A stretch of 64,000 nucleotides of DNA from Ruminococcus sp. UBA6407 (GTDB taxonomy: Bacteria; Bacillota; Clostridia; Oscillospirales; Ruminococcaceae). A program made the translations under genes and the position numbers. The stretch covers positions 29,911 to 93,910 of the forward strand of contig DJPR01000040.1 of assembly GCA_002438605.1 (NCBI GenBank), given 5' to 3'. Positions 42,934 to 54,259 of this stretch are shown piece by piece. Numbering within the stretch: the first letter of the stretch is position 1; each line of letters starts with the position of its first letter. The notes below the pieces were generated by a model. It was given only the letters and a program-made list of their open reading frames with translations. It was not told the DNA's origin and did no database searches.

Positions 42934-44607
42934 ATGAAAATATCAGGTGCTAAAATTATCATGGAAACCTTGATTGAACAGGGGTGCGATACTGTTTTCG
43001 GATACCCCGGCGGTCAGGTAATAAATATTTTTGATGAACTCTATCAGTACAGAGATAAAATCAACCATGTACTTACTGCTCATGAGCAGGGAGCTTCACA
43101 CGCTGCTGACGGCTATGCAAGAGCAACAGGCAAGGTTGGAGTTGTAATTGCAACATCAGGTCCCGGAGCAACAAATCTTGTAACAGGAATTGCAACGGCA
43201 CATCTTGATTCTGTTCCGCTTGTTGCGATTACAGGCAATGTTCCATGCAGCCTCCTCGGACGTGACAGCTTTCAGGAAGTAGACATTATGGGCATTACAA
43301 TGCCGATAACAAAGCATAATTTTATCGTTAAGGACGTAACAAAGCTTGCAGATACACTCCGTCTTGCGTTTAAAATAGCAAAATCAGGCAGACCCGGTCC
43401 TGTTCTTGTTGATATTCCAAAGGATATTCAGATAAATCAATGTGAATTTGAGAGCAAAACTCCGGAGGAATCGTATCCTATTCAATCAGCTGATGAAAAT
43501 AAGCTTCGTCAGGCTGCGGAGCTTATTTCCAAAGCCAAAAGACCTTATATTTACTGCGGAGGCGGAGTTATTTCAAGTGGAGCCTCTGATGAGGTTATCT
43601 CTCTTGCGGAAAAAATTGATTCACCTATCGGGTGCAGTATGATGGGACTTTCAGCAATCCCTGACAATCATCCTAAATTCCTTGGAATGCAGGGAATGCA
43701 TGGACGGTATGCATCGTCTGTAGCTGAAAATGAAGCAGACCTTATTATTGCTGCAGGTGCAAGGTTCAGTGACAGAGCAACAGGAAATACAAGCAAATTT
43801 GCTGTTGGAGCAAAGATTATACATATTGACGTTGATAATGCTGAAATCAATAAAAATATACACGCATATCTCGGAATAGAGGGCGATATAAAGGATACCC
43901 TTTCCCGACTCGTAAATATGGTTGAGGAAAAGAAAAATCCTGAATGGAGCAGCAGAACAGAAGAACTGAAAATGATTGGAAATAACTGTATTTCATCAAA
44001 AACAGCATTGACACCATACAATATCATTGATATAATTAGTAGTAAAGCGGATGATGATACTGTTATTGTTACAGATGTAGGACAGCATCAGATGTGGACA
44101 GCTCAAAGGTATCCGTTTAAAAAGCCGAGAACATTCATTTCAAGCGGCGGACTTGGTACAATGGGCTTTGGAATGGGAGCTGCAATCGGTGCAAATATCG
44201 CAACGGGCAAAAAGAGCGTTCTTATTACAGGTGACGGAAGCTTCGGAATGAATCTCAACGAGCTTGCTACAGCCGTATCAAATAACATTCCTATGATAAT
44301 TGTTATAATGAATAACGGTGTTCTTGGAATGGTTAGACAGTGGCAGACACTTTTCTTTGACAAGCACTATTCAAATACAACTCTTAACAGAAAAACCGAT
44401 TTTGTAAAGCTTGCCGAGGCATTCGGTGCAAAGGGAACAAGAGTTGATACTCCCGAAGCCTTTGAAAGTTCATTCAAAGCAGCGTATGCTGAAAATGCTC
44501 CGTTTGTTATAGACTGTGCGGTTGACTGCAATGAATTTGTACTTCCTATGCTTCCTCCGGGCGGCTCAATAGACGATATGATTACTGAAATTAAGGAGGA
44601 AAACTAA
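42934..44607 (+). CDS. ilvB: Acetolactate synthase, large subunit
   Basis: 557 residues. A ThDP- and FAD-dependent enzyme making acetolactate and acetohydroxybutyrate. Motifs are DTVFGYPGGQVINIFDELY, the catalytic Glu in LTAHEQGASHAADGYARATG, GPGATNLVTGIATA, and ThDP-binding ITGDGSFGMNLNELATAVSNNIPMIIVIMNN. The start is the ATG before MKISGAKII. Its ribosome binding site (AAAAGGA) is far, about 14 nt. The stop overlaps the ilvN ATG (TAATG). Confidence 0.95.
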   Translation: MKISGAKIIMETLIEQGCDTVFGYPGGQVINIFDELYQYRDKINHVLTAHEQGASHAADGYARATGKVGVVIATSGPGATNLVTGIATAHLDSVPLVAITGNVPCSLLGRDSFQEVDIMGITMPITKHNFIVKDVTKLADTLRLAFKIAKSGRPGPVLVDIPKDIQINQCEFESKTPEESYPIQSADENKLRQAAELISKAKRPYIYCGGGVISSGASDEVISLAEKIDSPIGCSMMGLSAIPDNHPKFLGMQGMHGRYASSVAENEADLIIAAGARFSDRATGNTSKFAVGAKIIHIDVDNAEINKNIHAYLGIEGDIKDTLSRLVNMVEEKKNPEWSSRTEELKMIGNNCISSKTALTPYNIIDIISSKADDDTVIVTDVGQHQMWTAQRYPFKKPRTFISSGGLGTMGFGMGAAIGANIATGKKSVLITGDGSFGMNLNELATAVSNNIPMIIVIMNNGVLGMVRQWQTLFFDKHYSNTTLNRKTDFVKLAEAFGAKGTRVDTPEAFESSFKAAYAENAPFVIDCAVDCNEFVLPMLPPGGSIDDMITEIKEEN

Positions 44608-45110
44608 TGGAAAGGCATGTTATAGCAATTCTCGTTTCAAATCTTTCAGGTGTTCTTACCAGAGTTTCAAGTATGTTTACACGCAGGGGCTTCAATATCG
44701 ACAGTCTTACGGTCGGTGAAACGGAGTCCAGCGAGTTTTCAAGAATTACAATTACATTCCATGGGGACGAATACATAAAGGAACAGCTTTTAAAGCAGCT
44801 TTCAAAGCTCCATGATGTAAAGGAAATAGAGGTTCTTAATAAGAATGATACTGTTATCAGAGAACTTTTGCTTATCAAAGTAAAAAACACATCTGAAACA
44901 AGACAGGACGTTCTTGCAGCAGTAGATATATTCCGCTCAAAAATTGTTGACTATTCTCCTGATTCATTATGCTGTGAAATTACAGGAGAAAGTTCAAAAA
45001 TTGAGGCTTTTATTGAGCTTTTAAGGCCGCTGGGCATTATAGAAATGTGCCGTACAGGCGTTGTAGCTCTTGAAAGAGGCAGCAATTGTCTTAAAGCATA
45101 TTCAGATTAA
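44607..45110 (+). CDS. ilvN: Acetolactate synthase, small regulatory subunit
   Basis: 167 residues with an N-terminal ACT domain (HVIAILVSNLSGVLTRVSSMFTRRGFNIDSLTVGETE) that binds valine for feedback inhibition, and a C-terminal ACT-like half. Length equals the IlvN/IlvH family. It overlaps ilvB by one base, matching the complex they form. Confidence 0.95.
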   Translation: MERHVIAILVSNLSGVLTRVSSMFTRRGFNIDSLTVGETESSEFSRITITFHGDEYIKEQLLKQLSKLHDVKEIEVLNKNDTVIRELLLIKVKNTSETRQDVLAAVDIFRSKIVDYSPDSLCCEITGESSKIEAFIELLRPLGIIEMCRTGVVALERGSNCLKAYSD

Positions 45111-45183
45111 ATCAAACATTGTTTTGCATAATTTGTTTTATGTGAATATGCTGCCTACATAGACAGGTTGTCAGATAAATTAA

Positions 45184-46248
<1,065 letters not shown>

Positions 46249-46286
46249 TTGAATAAATTTCCGATTTTGCAATCGGACTGTACTAT

Positions 46287-46323
46287 GCTGCTTTCCCGAT
46301 TTTTCGGGCAAGCAGCGTTTTTT
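46287..46323 (+). terminator. ilvC terminator
   Basis: GCTGCTTTCCCGA / TCGGGCAAGCAGC followed by GTTTTTT. It ends the ilvBNC transcript. Confidence 0.85.
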
Positions 46324-46351
46324 AAATCAGGATTTATGGGGGTGCTTCAGA

Positions 46352-46744
46352 ATGGAAAACATCTGGGTCAAGTTATATAATTCTGCAAAATCTGTTCAAA
46401 AAGAACGTAAAGTATCAGATTATGTTCAAGCAGGAGGAGTAGCTGCTGCTGTTTTGTCATCGTCAGGAAAAATATATACTGGTGTTTGCATTGATACATG
46501 TTCAACGTTGGGAATATGTGCTGAACGCAATGCGATTTTTAATATGATAACAAACGGTGAAGATGAAATCAGCAAAGTTCTTGCAGTTATGCCTGACGGC
46601 AAAACAGGTGCACCATGCGGAGCATGCCGTGAACTTATGGTTCAGCTTATGCCTGAATCTTACAAGGACATTGAAATAATGCTTGATTATGCAACAGGCA
46701 AAATTGTTAAACTTGGCGAGATAACTCCTGAATGGTGGATTTAA
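46352..46744 (+). CDS. Cytidine deaminase-like protein
   Basis: 130 residues of the CDA fold. Zinc site: Cys plus catalytic Glu in CAERNAIFN and PCGACRELM. The C-terminus (DYATGKIVKLGEITPEWW) resembles the blasticidin-S/cytidine deaminase-like subgroup more than housekeeping Cdd. The substrate is uncertain. It is a single gene between the ilvC terminator and a repeat, with GGGGGTG before ATG. Confidence 0.8.
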   Translation: MENIWVKLYNSAKSVQKERKVSDYVQAGGVAAAVLSSSGKIYTGVCIDTCSTLGICAERNAIFNMITNGEDEISKVLAVMPDGKTGAPCGACRELMVQLMPESYKDIEIMLDYATGKIVKLGEITPEWWI

Positions 46745-46821
46745 GGCAACACCGCACAAAGCATGTCAAAAGGTTAATGTATCTGTGCTTTTATGCACAA
46801 TCTTTATTTAATGTTGCCTTA
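46744..46821. repeat. Dispersed palindromic repeat, copy 7 (long form)
   Basis: GGCAACACCGCACAAAGCATGTC at the left and AATGTTGCC at the right, with an inner GTGCTTTTATGCAC hairpin. It lies between the deaminase and ilvD. Confidence 0.7.
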
Positions 46822-46863
46822 GAGTGCTGATTTATAAAAATTTAATAAACGGAGGTAAGAGAA

Positions 46864-48528
46864 ATGAGCTGTAATTACTTTTGCAACGGTGTAGAAAAGG
46901 CGTCACAGCGTTCGCTTTTCAACGCACTCGGACATACAAAAGAGGAAATGGAGCGTCCGCTGGTAGGTATAGTTTCGTCATATAATGAAATCGTACCGGG
47001 ACATATGAACATAGATAAAATCGTAGATGCTGTAAAGCTGGGAGTTGCAATGGCAGGCGGAACACCTGTTGTATTCCCTGCAATTGCGGTTTGTGATGGC
47101 ATTGCCATGGGACATGAGGGTATGAAATATTCTCTTGTAACCCGTGACCTTATTGCCGATTCTACCGAATGTATGGCTCTTGCTCATAAATTTGACGCAC
47201 TTGTAATGGTTCCGAACTGCGATAAGAATGTTCCCGGACTTCTTATGGCTGCTGCACGAATTAATGTTCCGACAATTTTTGTAAGCGGCGGACCAATGCT
47301 TGCAGGTCATGTAAAGGGGCAAAAAACCAGCCTTTCAAGTATGTTTGAGGCAGTAGGAGCATATACCGCAGGAAAAATGACTGCTGAGGACGTTGAAGAA
47401 TTTGAAAACCACGCTTGTCCTACATGCGGTTCATGTTCGGGCATGTATACTGCAAACTCAATGAACTGTCTTACAGAGGTTCTCGGCATGGGACTTAAAG
47501 GCAACGGCACAATTCCTGCGGTTTATTCTGAAAGAATAAAGCTTGCAAAGCATGCAGGAATGCAGGTAATGGAGCTTTACAGAAAGAATATACGTCCTTT
47601 GGATATTATGACAGAAAAGGCATTTGAAAATGCTCTTACAGCAGATATGGCACTTGGCTGTTCAACAAACAGCATGCTTCATCTTCCGGCAATTGCAAAT
47701 GAATGCGGAGTAAACATTAATCTTGATATTGCAAATGAAATCAGTGCAAAAACTCCTAATCTCTGTCATCTTGCACCTGCGGGTCATACATATATGGAGG
47801 ATCTTAATGAAGCAGGCGGAGTTTATGCTGTTCTTAATGAGCTTTCAAAGAAAAATCTTATTCATACAGACTGTCTTACCTGTACAGGAAAAACAGTAGG
47901 CGAAAATATTAGCGGAGCAGTAAATCGTGACCCCGAAACGATACGTCCTATTGATAATCCATACAGTGAAACGGGCGGAATTGCAGTTCTTAAAGGCAAC
48001 CTTGCCCCTGACCGCTGTGTTGTAAAGAGAAGTGCTGTTGCACCCGAAATGCTTACACATAAAGGCCCTGCAAGAGTTTTCGACAGTGAGGAAGAAGCTA
48101 TAAAGGTAATCTATGAGGGCGGCATCAAGGCAGGCGATGTTGTTGTTATCAGATACGAAGGCCCAGCAGGCGGCCCGGGAATGAGAGAGATGCTTTCTCC
48201 TACATCAGCAATTCAGGGTGCAGGTCTTGGCTCATCAGTTGCACTCATAACTGACGGACGTTTCAGCGGTGCTACAAGAGGTGCGGCAATAGGCCATGTA
48301 TCTCCTGAAGCAGTAAACGGCGGTACAATTGCATACATTAAAGACGGCGATATTATTTCAATTGATATTCCTAATTATACAATTACTCTGGAAGTATCTG
48401 ATGAAGAGCTTGAACAGCGTAAAAAGACAATGCCTATCAAGAAAAAGGACAATATAAAGGGATATCTTAAACGTTATGCGGCAATGGTATCCAGTGCGGA
48501 TAAGGGTGCGATAATAAATTATAAATAA
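46864..48528 (+). CDS. ilvD: Dihydroxy-acid dehydratase
   Basis: 554 residues. An Fe-S lyase giving 2-oxoisovalerate and 2-oxo-3-methylvalerate. Cluster cysteines lie in [11 protein letters not shown] and [18 protein letters not shown]; other motifs are [12 protein letters not shown]-like [15 protein letters not shown], and [18 protein letters not shown] precedes ATG. It opens a run of closely spaced genes that reaches 57231. Confidence 0.96.
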   Translation: MSCNYFCNGVEKASQRSLFNALGHTKEEMERPLVGIVSSYNEIVPGHMNIDKIVDAVKLGVAMAGGTPVVFPAIAVCDGIAMGHEGMKYSLVTRDLIADSTECMALAHKFDALVMVPNCDKNVPGLLMAAARINVPTIFVSGGPMLAGHVKGQKTSLSSMFEAVGAYTAGKMTAEDVEEFENHACPTCGSCSGMYTANSMNCLTEVLGMGLKGNGTIPAVYSERIKLAKHAGMQVMELYRKNIRPLDIMTEKAFENALTADMALGCSTNSMLHLPAIANECGVNINLDIANEISAKTPNLCHLAPAGHTYMEDLNEAGGVYAVLNELSKKNLIHTDCLTCTGKTVGENISGAVNRDPETIRPIDNPYSETGGIAVLKGNLAPDRCVVKRSAVAPEMLTHKGPARVFDSEEEAIKVIYEGGIKAGDVVVIRYEGPAGGPGMREMLSPTSAIQGAGLGSSVALITDGRFSGATRGAAIGHVSPEAVNGGTIAYIKDGDIISIDIPNYTITLEVSDEELEQRKKTMPIKKKDNIKGYLKRYAAMVSSADKGAIINYK

Positions 48529-48547
48529 ATGAAAGGCGGCTTACACC

Positions 48548-49816
48548 ATGGGAATGACTATGACGCAGAAAATACTGGCTGCACACGCAGGTCTTGAAAG
48601 CGTTGAAAGCGGTCAGCTCATTCTGGTAAATCTTGATTTAGTACTTGGCAACGATATAACCTCGCCTGTAGCTATCAAGGAATTCAGCAAGCTTGGTACA
48701 GACGGAATTTTCGACAAAAACAAGGTAACGATGGTCATGGATCACTTCGCTCCAAATAAGGACATCAAGGCGGCAGAGCAATGTAAAATGTGCCGTGACT
48801 TCTGCAATGAAAAGGACATAAAAAACTTTTTTGACGTTGGAGAAATGGGAATAGAACACGCTCTGCTGCCTGAAAAAGGACTTGTAATTGCAGGTGATGC
48901 AGTAATCGGTGCGGATTCTCATACTTGTACTTACGGTGCACTTGGAGCATTCTCAACAGGTGTAGGCTCAACCGATATGGCTTGCGGAATGGCAATAGGA
49001 AAGGCATGGTTCAAGGTTCCGTCAGCAATAAAATTTGTTCTGAAGGGCAAGCTTAACAAGTATGTTTCAGGCAAGGACGTTATTCTGCACATTATCGGAA
49101 AAATTGGTGTTGACGGTGCTTTGTACAAGTCAATGGAGTTTACGGGTGAGGGACTTTCTTCACTTACCATGAGCGACAGACTTTGTATTTCCAATATGGC
49201 AATAGAAGCAGGAGCTAAAAACGGTATTTTTGAGGTTGACGATATAACCCTTGAATACATAAAGGAACACAGCGAAAGAACTCCTGTAATCTATAAGGCT
49301 GATGAAGATGCGGAATATGATGAAGTAATTGAAATCAACCTTTCTGAAATAAAGCCGACTGTAGCATTTCCGCATCTGCCTGAAAATGCAAAAACCTTTG
49401 ATGAAATCGGCGAGGTAAAAATTGATCAGGCTGTTATCGGTTCATGCACAAACGGACGTCTTGAGGATCTGATTGCAGCAGCTGAAATTCTGAAAGGACG
49501 CAAAGTTGCTAAAAATGTCCGAGTAATCGTTATTCCGGCAACACAAAAGATATATCTTGAAGCAATGGAAATGGGACTTCTGAAAGTCTTCATTGAAAGC
49601 GGAGCAGTTGTGTCCACACCAACCTGCGGTCCATGTCTTGGCGGATATATGGGAATACTTGCAAAGGGAGAGCGTGCAGTTGCAACAACAAACAGAAACT
49701 TTGTCGGAAGAATGGGGCATACGGAATCAGAGGTTTATCTTGCAAGTCCTGCTGTTGCGGCGGCAAGTGCGGTAACAGGTTATCTTACAGATCCATGCAG
49801 GCTTATGGAGGAATAA
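48548..49816 (+). CDS. leuC: 3-isopropylmalate dehydratase, large subunit
   Basis: 422 residues, the aconitase-type (LeuC2/HacA-like) large subunit. [25 protein letters not shown] and the 4Fe-4S cysteines in [10 protein letters not shown] and [13 protein letters not shown] are visible. It isomerises 2- to 3-isopropylmalate with LeuD. Three ATGs occur within the first five codons, so the exact start is uncertain. AAAGG precedes. Confidence 0.94.
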   Translation: MGMTMTQKILAAHAGLESVESGQLILVNLDLVLGNDITSPVAIKEFSKLGTDGIFDKNKVTMVMDHFAPNKDIKAAEQCKMCRDFCNEKDIKNFFDVGEMGIEHALLPEKGLVIAGDAVIGADSHTCTYGALGAFSTGVGSTDMACGMAIGKAWFKVPSAIKFVLKGKLNKYVSGKDVILHIIGKIGVDGALYKSMEFTGEGLSSLTMSDRLCISNMAIEAGAKNGIFEVDDITLEYIKEHSERTPVIYKADEDAEYDEVIEINLSEIKPTVAFPHLPENAKTFDEIGEVKIDQAVIGSCTNGRLEDLIAAAEILKGRKVAKNVRVIVIPATQKIYLEAMEMGLLKVFIESGAVVSTPTCGPCLGGYMGILAKGERAVATTNRNFVGRMGHTESEVYLASPAVAAASAVTGYLTDPCRLMEE

Positions 49817-49828
49817 CGGAGGTATATT

Positions 49829-50323
49829 ATGAAATACAGCGGAACAGCTATAAAATATGGTGACAATGTTGATACAGACGTAATTATTCCTGCAAGATAC
49901 CTTAATACAAGCGATAAAAAGGAGCTTGCTTCACATTGCATGGAGGATATAGACAAGACCTTTGTAAACAGGGTGAAAAGCGGCGATATAATGGTAGCAG
50001 GACAGAATTTCGGCTGCGGTTCTTCAAGGGAGCATGCACCGATTGCCATAAAGGAAAGCGGAATTTCACTTGTAATAGCCAAAAGCTTTGCAAGAATTTT
50101 TTACAGAAATTCAATTAATATCGGACTCGGAATTGTAGAGTGTCCTGAAGCTGCTGAAGATATTTCAGAGGGCGATATTATAGAAGCTGATATGGATAAC
50201 GGCATCATCTATAATAAAACCACAGGCAGAGAGTATAAAGCAGCTCCTTTTCCTGAATTTATTCAGAAAATCATTGAAAACGGCGGACTTATCCGTTCTA
50301 TTGCAGACGGTATAATCAAGTAA
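49829..50323 (+). CDS. leuD: 3-isopropylmalate dehydratase, small subunit
   Basis: 164 residues, swivel domain. Motifs are [62 protein letters not shown] lies 6 nt before ATG and 12 bp after leuC. Confidence 0.95.
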   Translation: MKYSGTAIKYGDNVDTDVIIPARYLNTSDKKELASHCMEDIDKTFVNRVKSGDIMVAGQNFGCGSSREHAPIAIKESGISLVIAKSFARIFYRNSINIGLGIVECPEAAEDISEGDIIEADMDNGIIYNKTTGREYKAAPFPEFIQKIIENGGLIRSIADGIIK

Positions 50324-50333
50324 GGAGGAGAAA

Positions 50334-51407
50334 ATGAACTACAATATAGCTTTATTAAAGGGCGACGGCATCGGCCCTGAGATAGTCGAGGGTGCTGTTG
50401 ATGTGCTGAAAGCAGTTGGAAAGAAGTATAATCATACTTTCAATTTTTCTCCGTATCTGATTGGCGGAGCTGCGATTGATGAAACAGGTGAACCATTGCC
50501 TGAAGCTACAGTCAAGGGCTGTCTTGCAAGCGACAGTGTTCTGCTTGGAGCAGTCGGCGGGCCTAAATGGGATAATCTTTCGGGAAATCAGCGCCCTGAA
50601 AAGGCACTTCTCGGTATTCGTGAGGCATTGGGACTTTTTACAAACCTGCGTCCTGCAAAGCTCTATACTGCGTTAAAGGCTGCATCACCATTAAAGGAGA
50701 GCATAACAGAAAAGGGCTTTGATATAATGATTGTGCGTGAGCTTACAGGCGGTATTTACTTTGGCGAACGCGGCAAACGTATCGGAAAATACGGTGAGGA
50801 GGCATATGATACAGAGTCTTACAGCCGTATGGAGATTGAGCGTATAGGCAGAGTTGCATTTGAAACTGCAATGAAAAGAAACAGAAGGCTTGTCAGCATA
50901 GACAAGGCAAATGTACTTGAAACCTCAAGATTATGGCGTGAGATCATGCATAAGCTTTCAGAGGAGTATCCGCAGGTCGATTATTCTGATATGCTTGTGG
51001 ACAATGCGGCAATGCAGCTTGTAAAAAATCCGCAGCAGTTTGACGTAATAGTTACTTCAAATATGTTTGGTGATATACTGTCGGACGAGGCTTCACAGAT
51101 TACAGGCTCGATAGGAATGCTTGCGTCTGCATCACTCGGAGAAACAAAAAGAGGAATGTATGAACCGATACATGGTTCAGCTCCCGATATTGCAGGACAA
51201 AACAAAGCAAATCCTATTGCAACCATATTGTCAGCAGCCATGATGCTGAGATACTCATTTGATTTGTCTGAGGAAGCCGATTGCATAGAAAAAGCAGTTG
51301 ACGCTGTACTTGAAAAGGGCTACAGAACGGCTGATATTGTCGGTACAGATTCGGCTGAACCGCTGAGCTGTACTGAAATGACAGAAAAAATAATTGAAAT
51401 GATATGA
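50334..51407 (+). CDS. leuB: 3-isopropylmalate dehydrogenase
   Basis: 357 residues, beta-decarboxylating dehydrogenase. [41 protein letters not shown] and [25 protein letters not shown] with the metal Asp set are present; [18 protein letters not shown] ends the site. GGAGGAG precedes ATG. It closes the leuCDB set. Confidence 0.96.
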   Translation: MNYNIALLKGDGIGPEIVEGAVDVLKAVGKKYNHTFNFSPYLIGGAAIDETGEPLPEATVKGCLASDSVLLGAVGGPKWDNLSGNQRPEKALLGIREALGLFTNLRPAKLYTALKAASPLKESITEKGFDIMIVRELTGGIYFGERGKRIGKYGEEAYDTESYSRMEIERIGRVAFETAMKRNRRLVSIDKANVLETSRLWREIMHKLSEEYPQVDYSDMLVDNAAMQLVKNPQQFDVIVTSNMFGDILSDEASQITGSIGMLASASLGETKRGMYEPIHGSAPDIAGQNKANPIATILSAAMMLRYSFDLSEEADCIEKAVDAVLEKGYRTADIVGTDSAEPLSCTEMTEKIIEMI

Positions 51408-51432
51408 TTTATCACAAAAGGAAGTCTTAAAA

Positions 51433-52629
51433 ATGAACAGCAAATTAAAAGAGCTTGATTTTGGTCTTAATTCACTTGTTATATTCAGAGGTATTTTAAA
51501 AGAACCTGTTATTGACGCTCTTTCAAATTTCCTTGCGTCTGAAAGCGAGGATACTCTTACTCAGATAAGGCTTTATTCAAAATTTGTTTACGAGCTTTAT
51601 AAGAAGTCTGAAAATCTTAGCAAATATATGCTTACAATCACTTTGGAGGACGAAAACTCATATATCATACGTCATGCAGAGGGTGAGCCTGTTGACGCTC
51701 TTATAGAAGAATGTGCCGCAAAGGAGCTTGAAACAATTCAGCATATTGCGGAGCTTACTTCTGAACAGGCAATTGAAAATATCGAATACAGCGGATTTCT
51801 GCCGAAGTGGAAAAACTCTGCAATTGACTTCAAGTCGGAGTATCATAAGCGAATAGCCAATATAGGCTCATGCGGATACGGACTTTATTCAAAGTATACA
51901 ATGTTTGTTGTCAAGGACGGCAAGGTAAAGCCTGTCCGCTATCCTGATGAAATACGTCTTTCAGACCTTATCGGTTATCAGCGTGAACGTCAGGCAGTAA
52001 TTGACAATACACTTGCACTTATTGAGGGCAAGCCTGCACAGAATGTACTGCTGTGCGGAGATGCAGGAACAGGAAAGTCCTCAACAGTAAAGGCGGTTGT
52101 AAATGAATTTGCCGACAGAGGACTAAGGCTTATTGAAATTACCAAGGAGCAGTTAAGGGATATACCTCATATTATTGACAGTATAAGCCGAAATCCGCTA
52201 AAATTTATTTTGTTCATTGACGACCTTTCGTTTTCTTCTGATGACGATTGCTTCGGAGCATTAAAGGCAACCCTTGAGGGTTCTGTATCAGCAAGGGCGG
52301 ATAATATAGCAATTTATGCTACAAGCAATCGCCGCCATCTTGTAAAGGAAAGCTTTTCAGATCGTGACGGTGACGATATCCACCGCAATGACACAATACA
52401 GCAGCTCATTTCACTTTCAGCACGTTTCGGGCTTACTGTTACATTCTCAAAGCCAAATCAGAATGCCTATATTGAAATAGTCAAAGGACTTGCTGAAAAG
52501 TATAATATTGACATGGACGATAAACAGCTATCGGTTAAGGCAGAAGCCTTTGCTCTTGCAGGAAGCGGACGTTCCGCAAGAACAGCAAAGCAATTTATAT
52601 ACAGTCTTTTGACGGCTTGTAAGAAATGA
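51433..52629 (+). CDS. DUF815-type AAA ATPase
   Basis: 398 residues. The N-terminal helical region (about 1-170) is of unknown role. The ATPase core has Walker A LLCGDAGTGKSSTVKA (about 197-212), Walker B FILFIDDLSF, sensor ATSNRRHLVKESFSDRDGDDI and a C-terminal lid GSGRSARTAKQFIYSL, which match DUF815 proteins. The cellular role is unknown. It is 25 bp after leuB and 11 bp before ilvA. AAAGGAAG precedes ATG. Confidence 0.82.
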   Translation: MNSKLKELDFGLNSLVIFRGILKEPVIDALSNFLASESEDTLTQIRLYSKFVYELYKKSENLSKYMLTITLEDENSYIIRHAEGEPVDALIEECAAKELETIQHIAELTSEQAIENIEYSGFLPKWKNSAIDFKSEYHKRIANIGSCGYGLYSKYTMFVVKDGKVKPVRYPDEIRLSDLIGYQRERQAVIDNTLALIEGKPAQNVLLCGDAGTGKSSTVKAVVNEFADRGLRLIEITKEQLRDIPHIIDSISRNPLKFILFIDDLSFSSDDDCFGALKATLEGSVSARADNIAIYATSNRRHLVKESFSDRDGDDIHRNDTIQQLISLSARFGLTVTFSKPNQNAYIEIVKGLAEKYNIDMDDKQLSVKAEAFALAGSGRSARTAKQFIYSLLTACKK

Positions 52630-52640
52630 GGTAAAGCATT

Positions 52641-53837
52641 ATGTTGACTCTTGATAAAATTTATCATGCCAAGTACATTTTAAAGCAGGTAATCAGGGAA
52701 ACAGACCTGATTCATGCTCCTAAGGTGAATCCTGATTGTCAGCTCTATCTTAAAACGGAAAATTTGCAGATTACAGGTTCATTCAAGGTAAGAGGAGCTT
52801 ATTATAAAATCTCACAGCTAAGTGATGAGGAAAAGGCAAAGGGAGTTATAGCTTGTTCTGCCGGAAATCATGCTCAGGGAGTGGCGCTTGCCGCATCAAG
52901 AAACGGAATAAAATCGCTGATATGTCTGCCTGACGGAGCGCCTATTTCCAAAATAGAATCAACTAAGAGCTATGGAGCAGAAATATGCCTTGTAAAAGGT
53001 GTATATGATGATGCTTATGCAAAAGCACTTCAGCTTCGTGATGAAAAGGGCTATACATTTATTCACCCGTTTGATGATGAGAATGTTATTGCAGGACAAG
53101 GTACAATAGGTCTGGAGCTTATTGAACAGCTTCCCGATATGGACGCTGTTATTGTTCCGATAGGCGGCGGCGGACTTATTTCAGGAGTTGCATTTGCAAT
53201 AAAAAGCCTTAATCCGAATATCAAGGTTTACGGGGTACAGGCAAGCGGAGCTCCAAGTATGCTTAATTCGGTTCGTGATAAGCAGATTGAGCGTCTTGAC
53301 AGCGTTTCTACAATTGCCGACGGTATTGCCGTAAAGGAACCGGGAGAAAACACCTTTAAATACTGCTCTGACTATGTTGATGAAATCGTAACAGTAACCG
53401 ATGATGAAATTTCAGCAGCAATTCTTGCTCTTATGGAGCAGCAAAAGCTTGTTACAGAGGGAGCAGGTGCGGTTTCCGTTGCAGCGGCAATGTTCAACAA
53501 AGTACCGGTCAAGAATAAAAAGGTGGTATGTCTGCTTTCAGGAGGCAATATTGACGTTACAATTCTTTCAAGGGTAATAAAGCGTGGACTTCTTATGTCA
53601 GGACGTTCATATTCAATGAATATCGAGCTTATTGACAAGCCCGGACAGCTTATGGACGTTTCCAGAATTATTGCCGAGCTTGGCGGAAATGTTATTTCAA
53701 TCCACCATGAAAGAGCAAACGAGGGTTCAGCAGTAAACGGCTGTTACCTGAGAATTGTGCTTGAAACAAGAAATTATGAGCATATTGAACAAATCAGAAA
53801 TGCTCTTATCAAAAATGGTTTTAAGATAGAAAGCTAG
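52641..53837 (+). CDS. ilvA: Threonine ammonia-lyase
   Basis: 398 residues. A PLP enzyme converting threonine to 2-oxobutyrate, the entry to isoleucine synthesis. The PLP lysine is in LQITGSFKVRGAYYK; SAGNHAQGVALAA and the glycine loop IGGGGLISG are present. A C-terminal ACT-like regulatory domain (about 325-398) follows. Its place among ilv/leu genes suggests a biosynthetic role despite a length similar to catabolic TdcB-type enzymes. ridA follows 13 bp later. Confidence 0.93.
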   Translation: MLTLDKIYHAKYILKQVIRETDLIHAPKVNPDCQLYLKTENLQITGSFKVRGAYYKISQLSDEEKAKGVIACSAGNHAQGVALAASRNGIKSLICLPDGAPISKIESTKSYGAEICLVKGVYDDAYAKALQLRDEKGYTFIHPFDDENVIAGQGTIGLELIEQLPDMDAVIVPIGGGGLISGVAFAIKSLNPNIKVYGVQASGAPSMLNSVRDKQIERLDSVSTIADGIAVKEPGENTFKYCSDYVDEIVTVTDDEISAAILALMEQQKLVTEGAGAVSVAAAMFNKVPVKNKKVVCLLSGGNIDVTILSRVIKRGLLMSGRSYSMNIELIDKPGQLMDVSRIIAELGGNVISIHHERANEGSAVNGCYLRIVLETRNYEHIEQIRNALIKNGFKIES

Positions 53838-53850
53838 GAGGAAAAAAATT

Positions 53851-54234
53851 ATGTCAAATCAGATAGAAAAGGTATATACAGAATCTGCTCCGTCCGCAAT
53901 CGGCCCGTATTCACAGGCTGTTGTGTGCGGAGATATGGTGTACACATCAGGACAAATTGCGATCAATCCGCAGACAGGCAATGTTGAAGCAAATGATATT
54001 TGCGGTCAGACTGAACAGATTATGAAAAATCTCGGAGAGGTTCTTAAAGCTGCGGGTTCTTCATTTGAAAAAGCAGTGAAAACAACCTGCTTTCTTGCAG
54101 ATATGAATGATTTTGCCGCATTCAATGAGATTTACGGAAAATATTTCACATCAAAGCCTGCAAGAAGCTGTGTTGCGGTAAAAACACTGCCTAAGAATGT
54201 TCTGGCTGAGGTTGAAGTCATAGCAGCAAAATAA
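53851..54234 (+). CDS. ridA: RidA enamine/imine deaminase
   Basis: 127 residues, YjgF/YER057c/UK114 fold. AIGPYSQAVVCGDMVYTSGQIAINPQTG and the catalytic Arg in KPARSCVAVKTLPKN are present. It hydrolyses the reactive 2-aminocrotonate released by threonine dehydratase, which explains its place right after ilvA. AGGAGG precedes ATG. Confidence 0.95.
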   Translation: MSNQIEKVYTESAPSAIGPYSQAVVCGDMVYTSGQIAINPQTGNVEANDICGQTEQIMKNLGEVLKAAGSSFEKAVKTTCFLADMNDFAAFNEIYGKYFTSKPARSCVAVKTLPKNVLAEVEVIAAK

Positions 54235-54259
54235 TATCGCCGTAAAACGAGGAGAAAAT

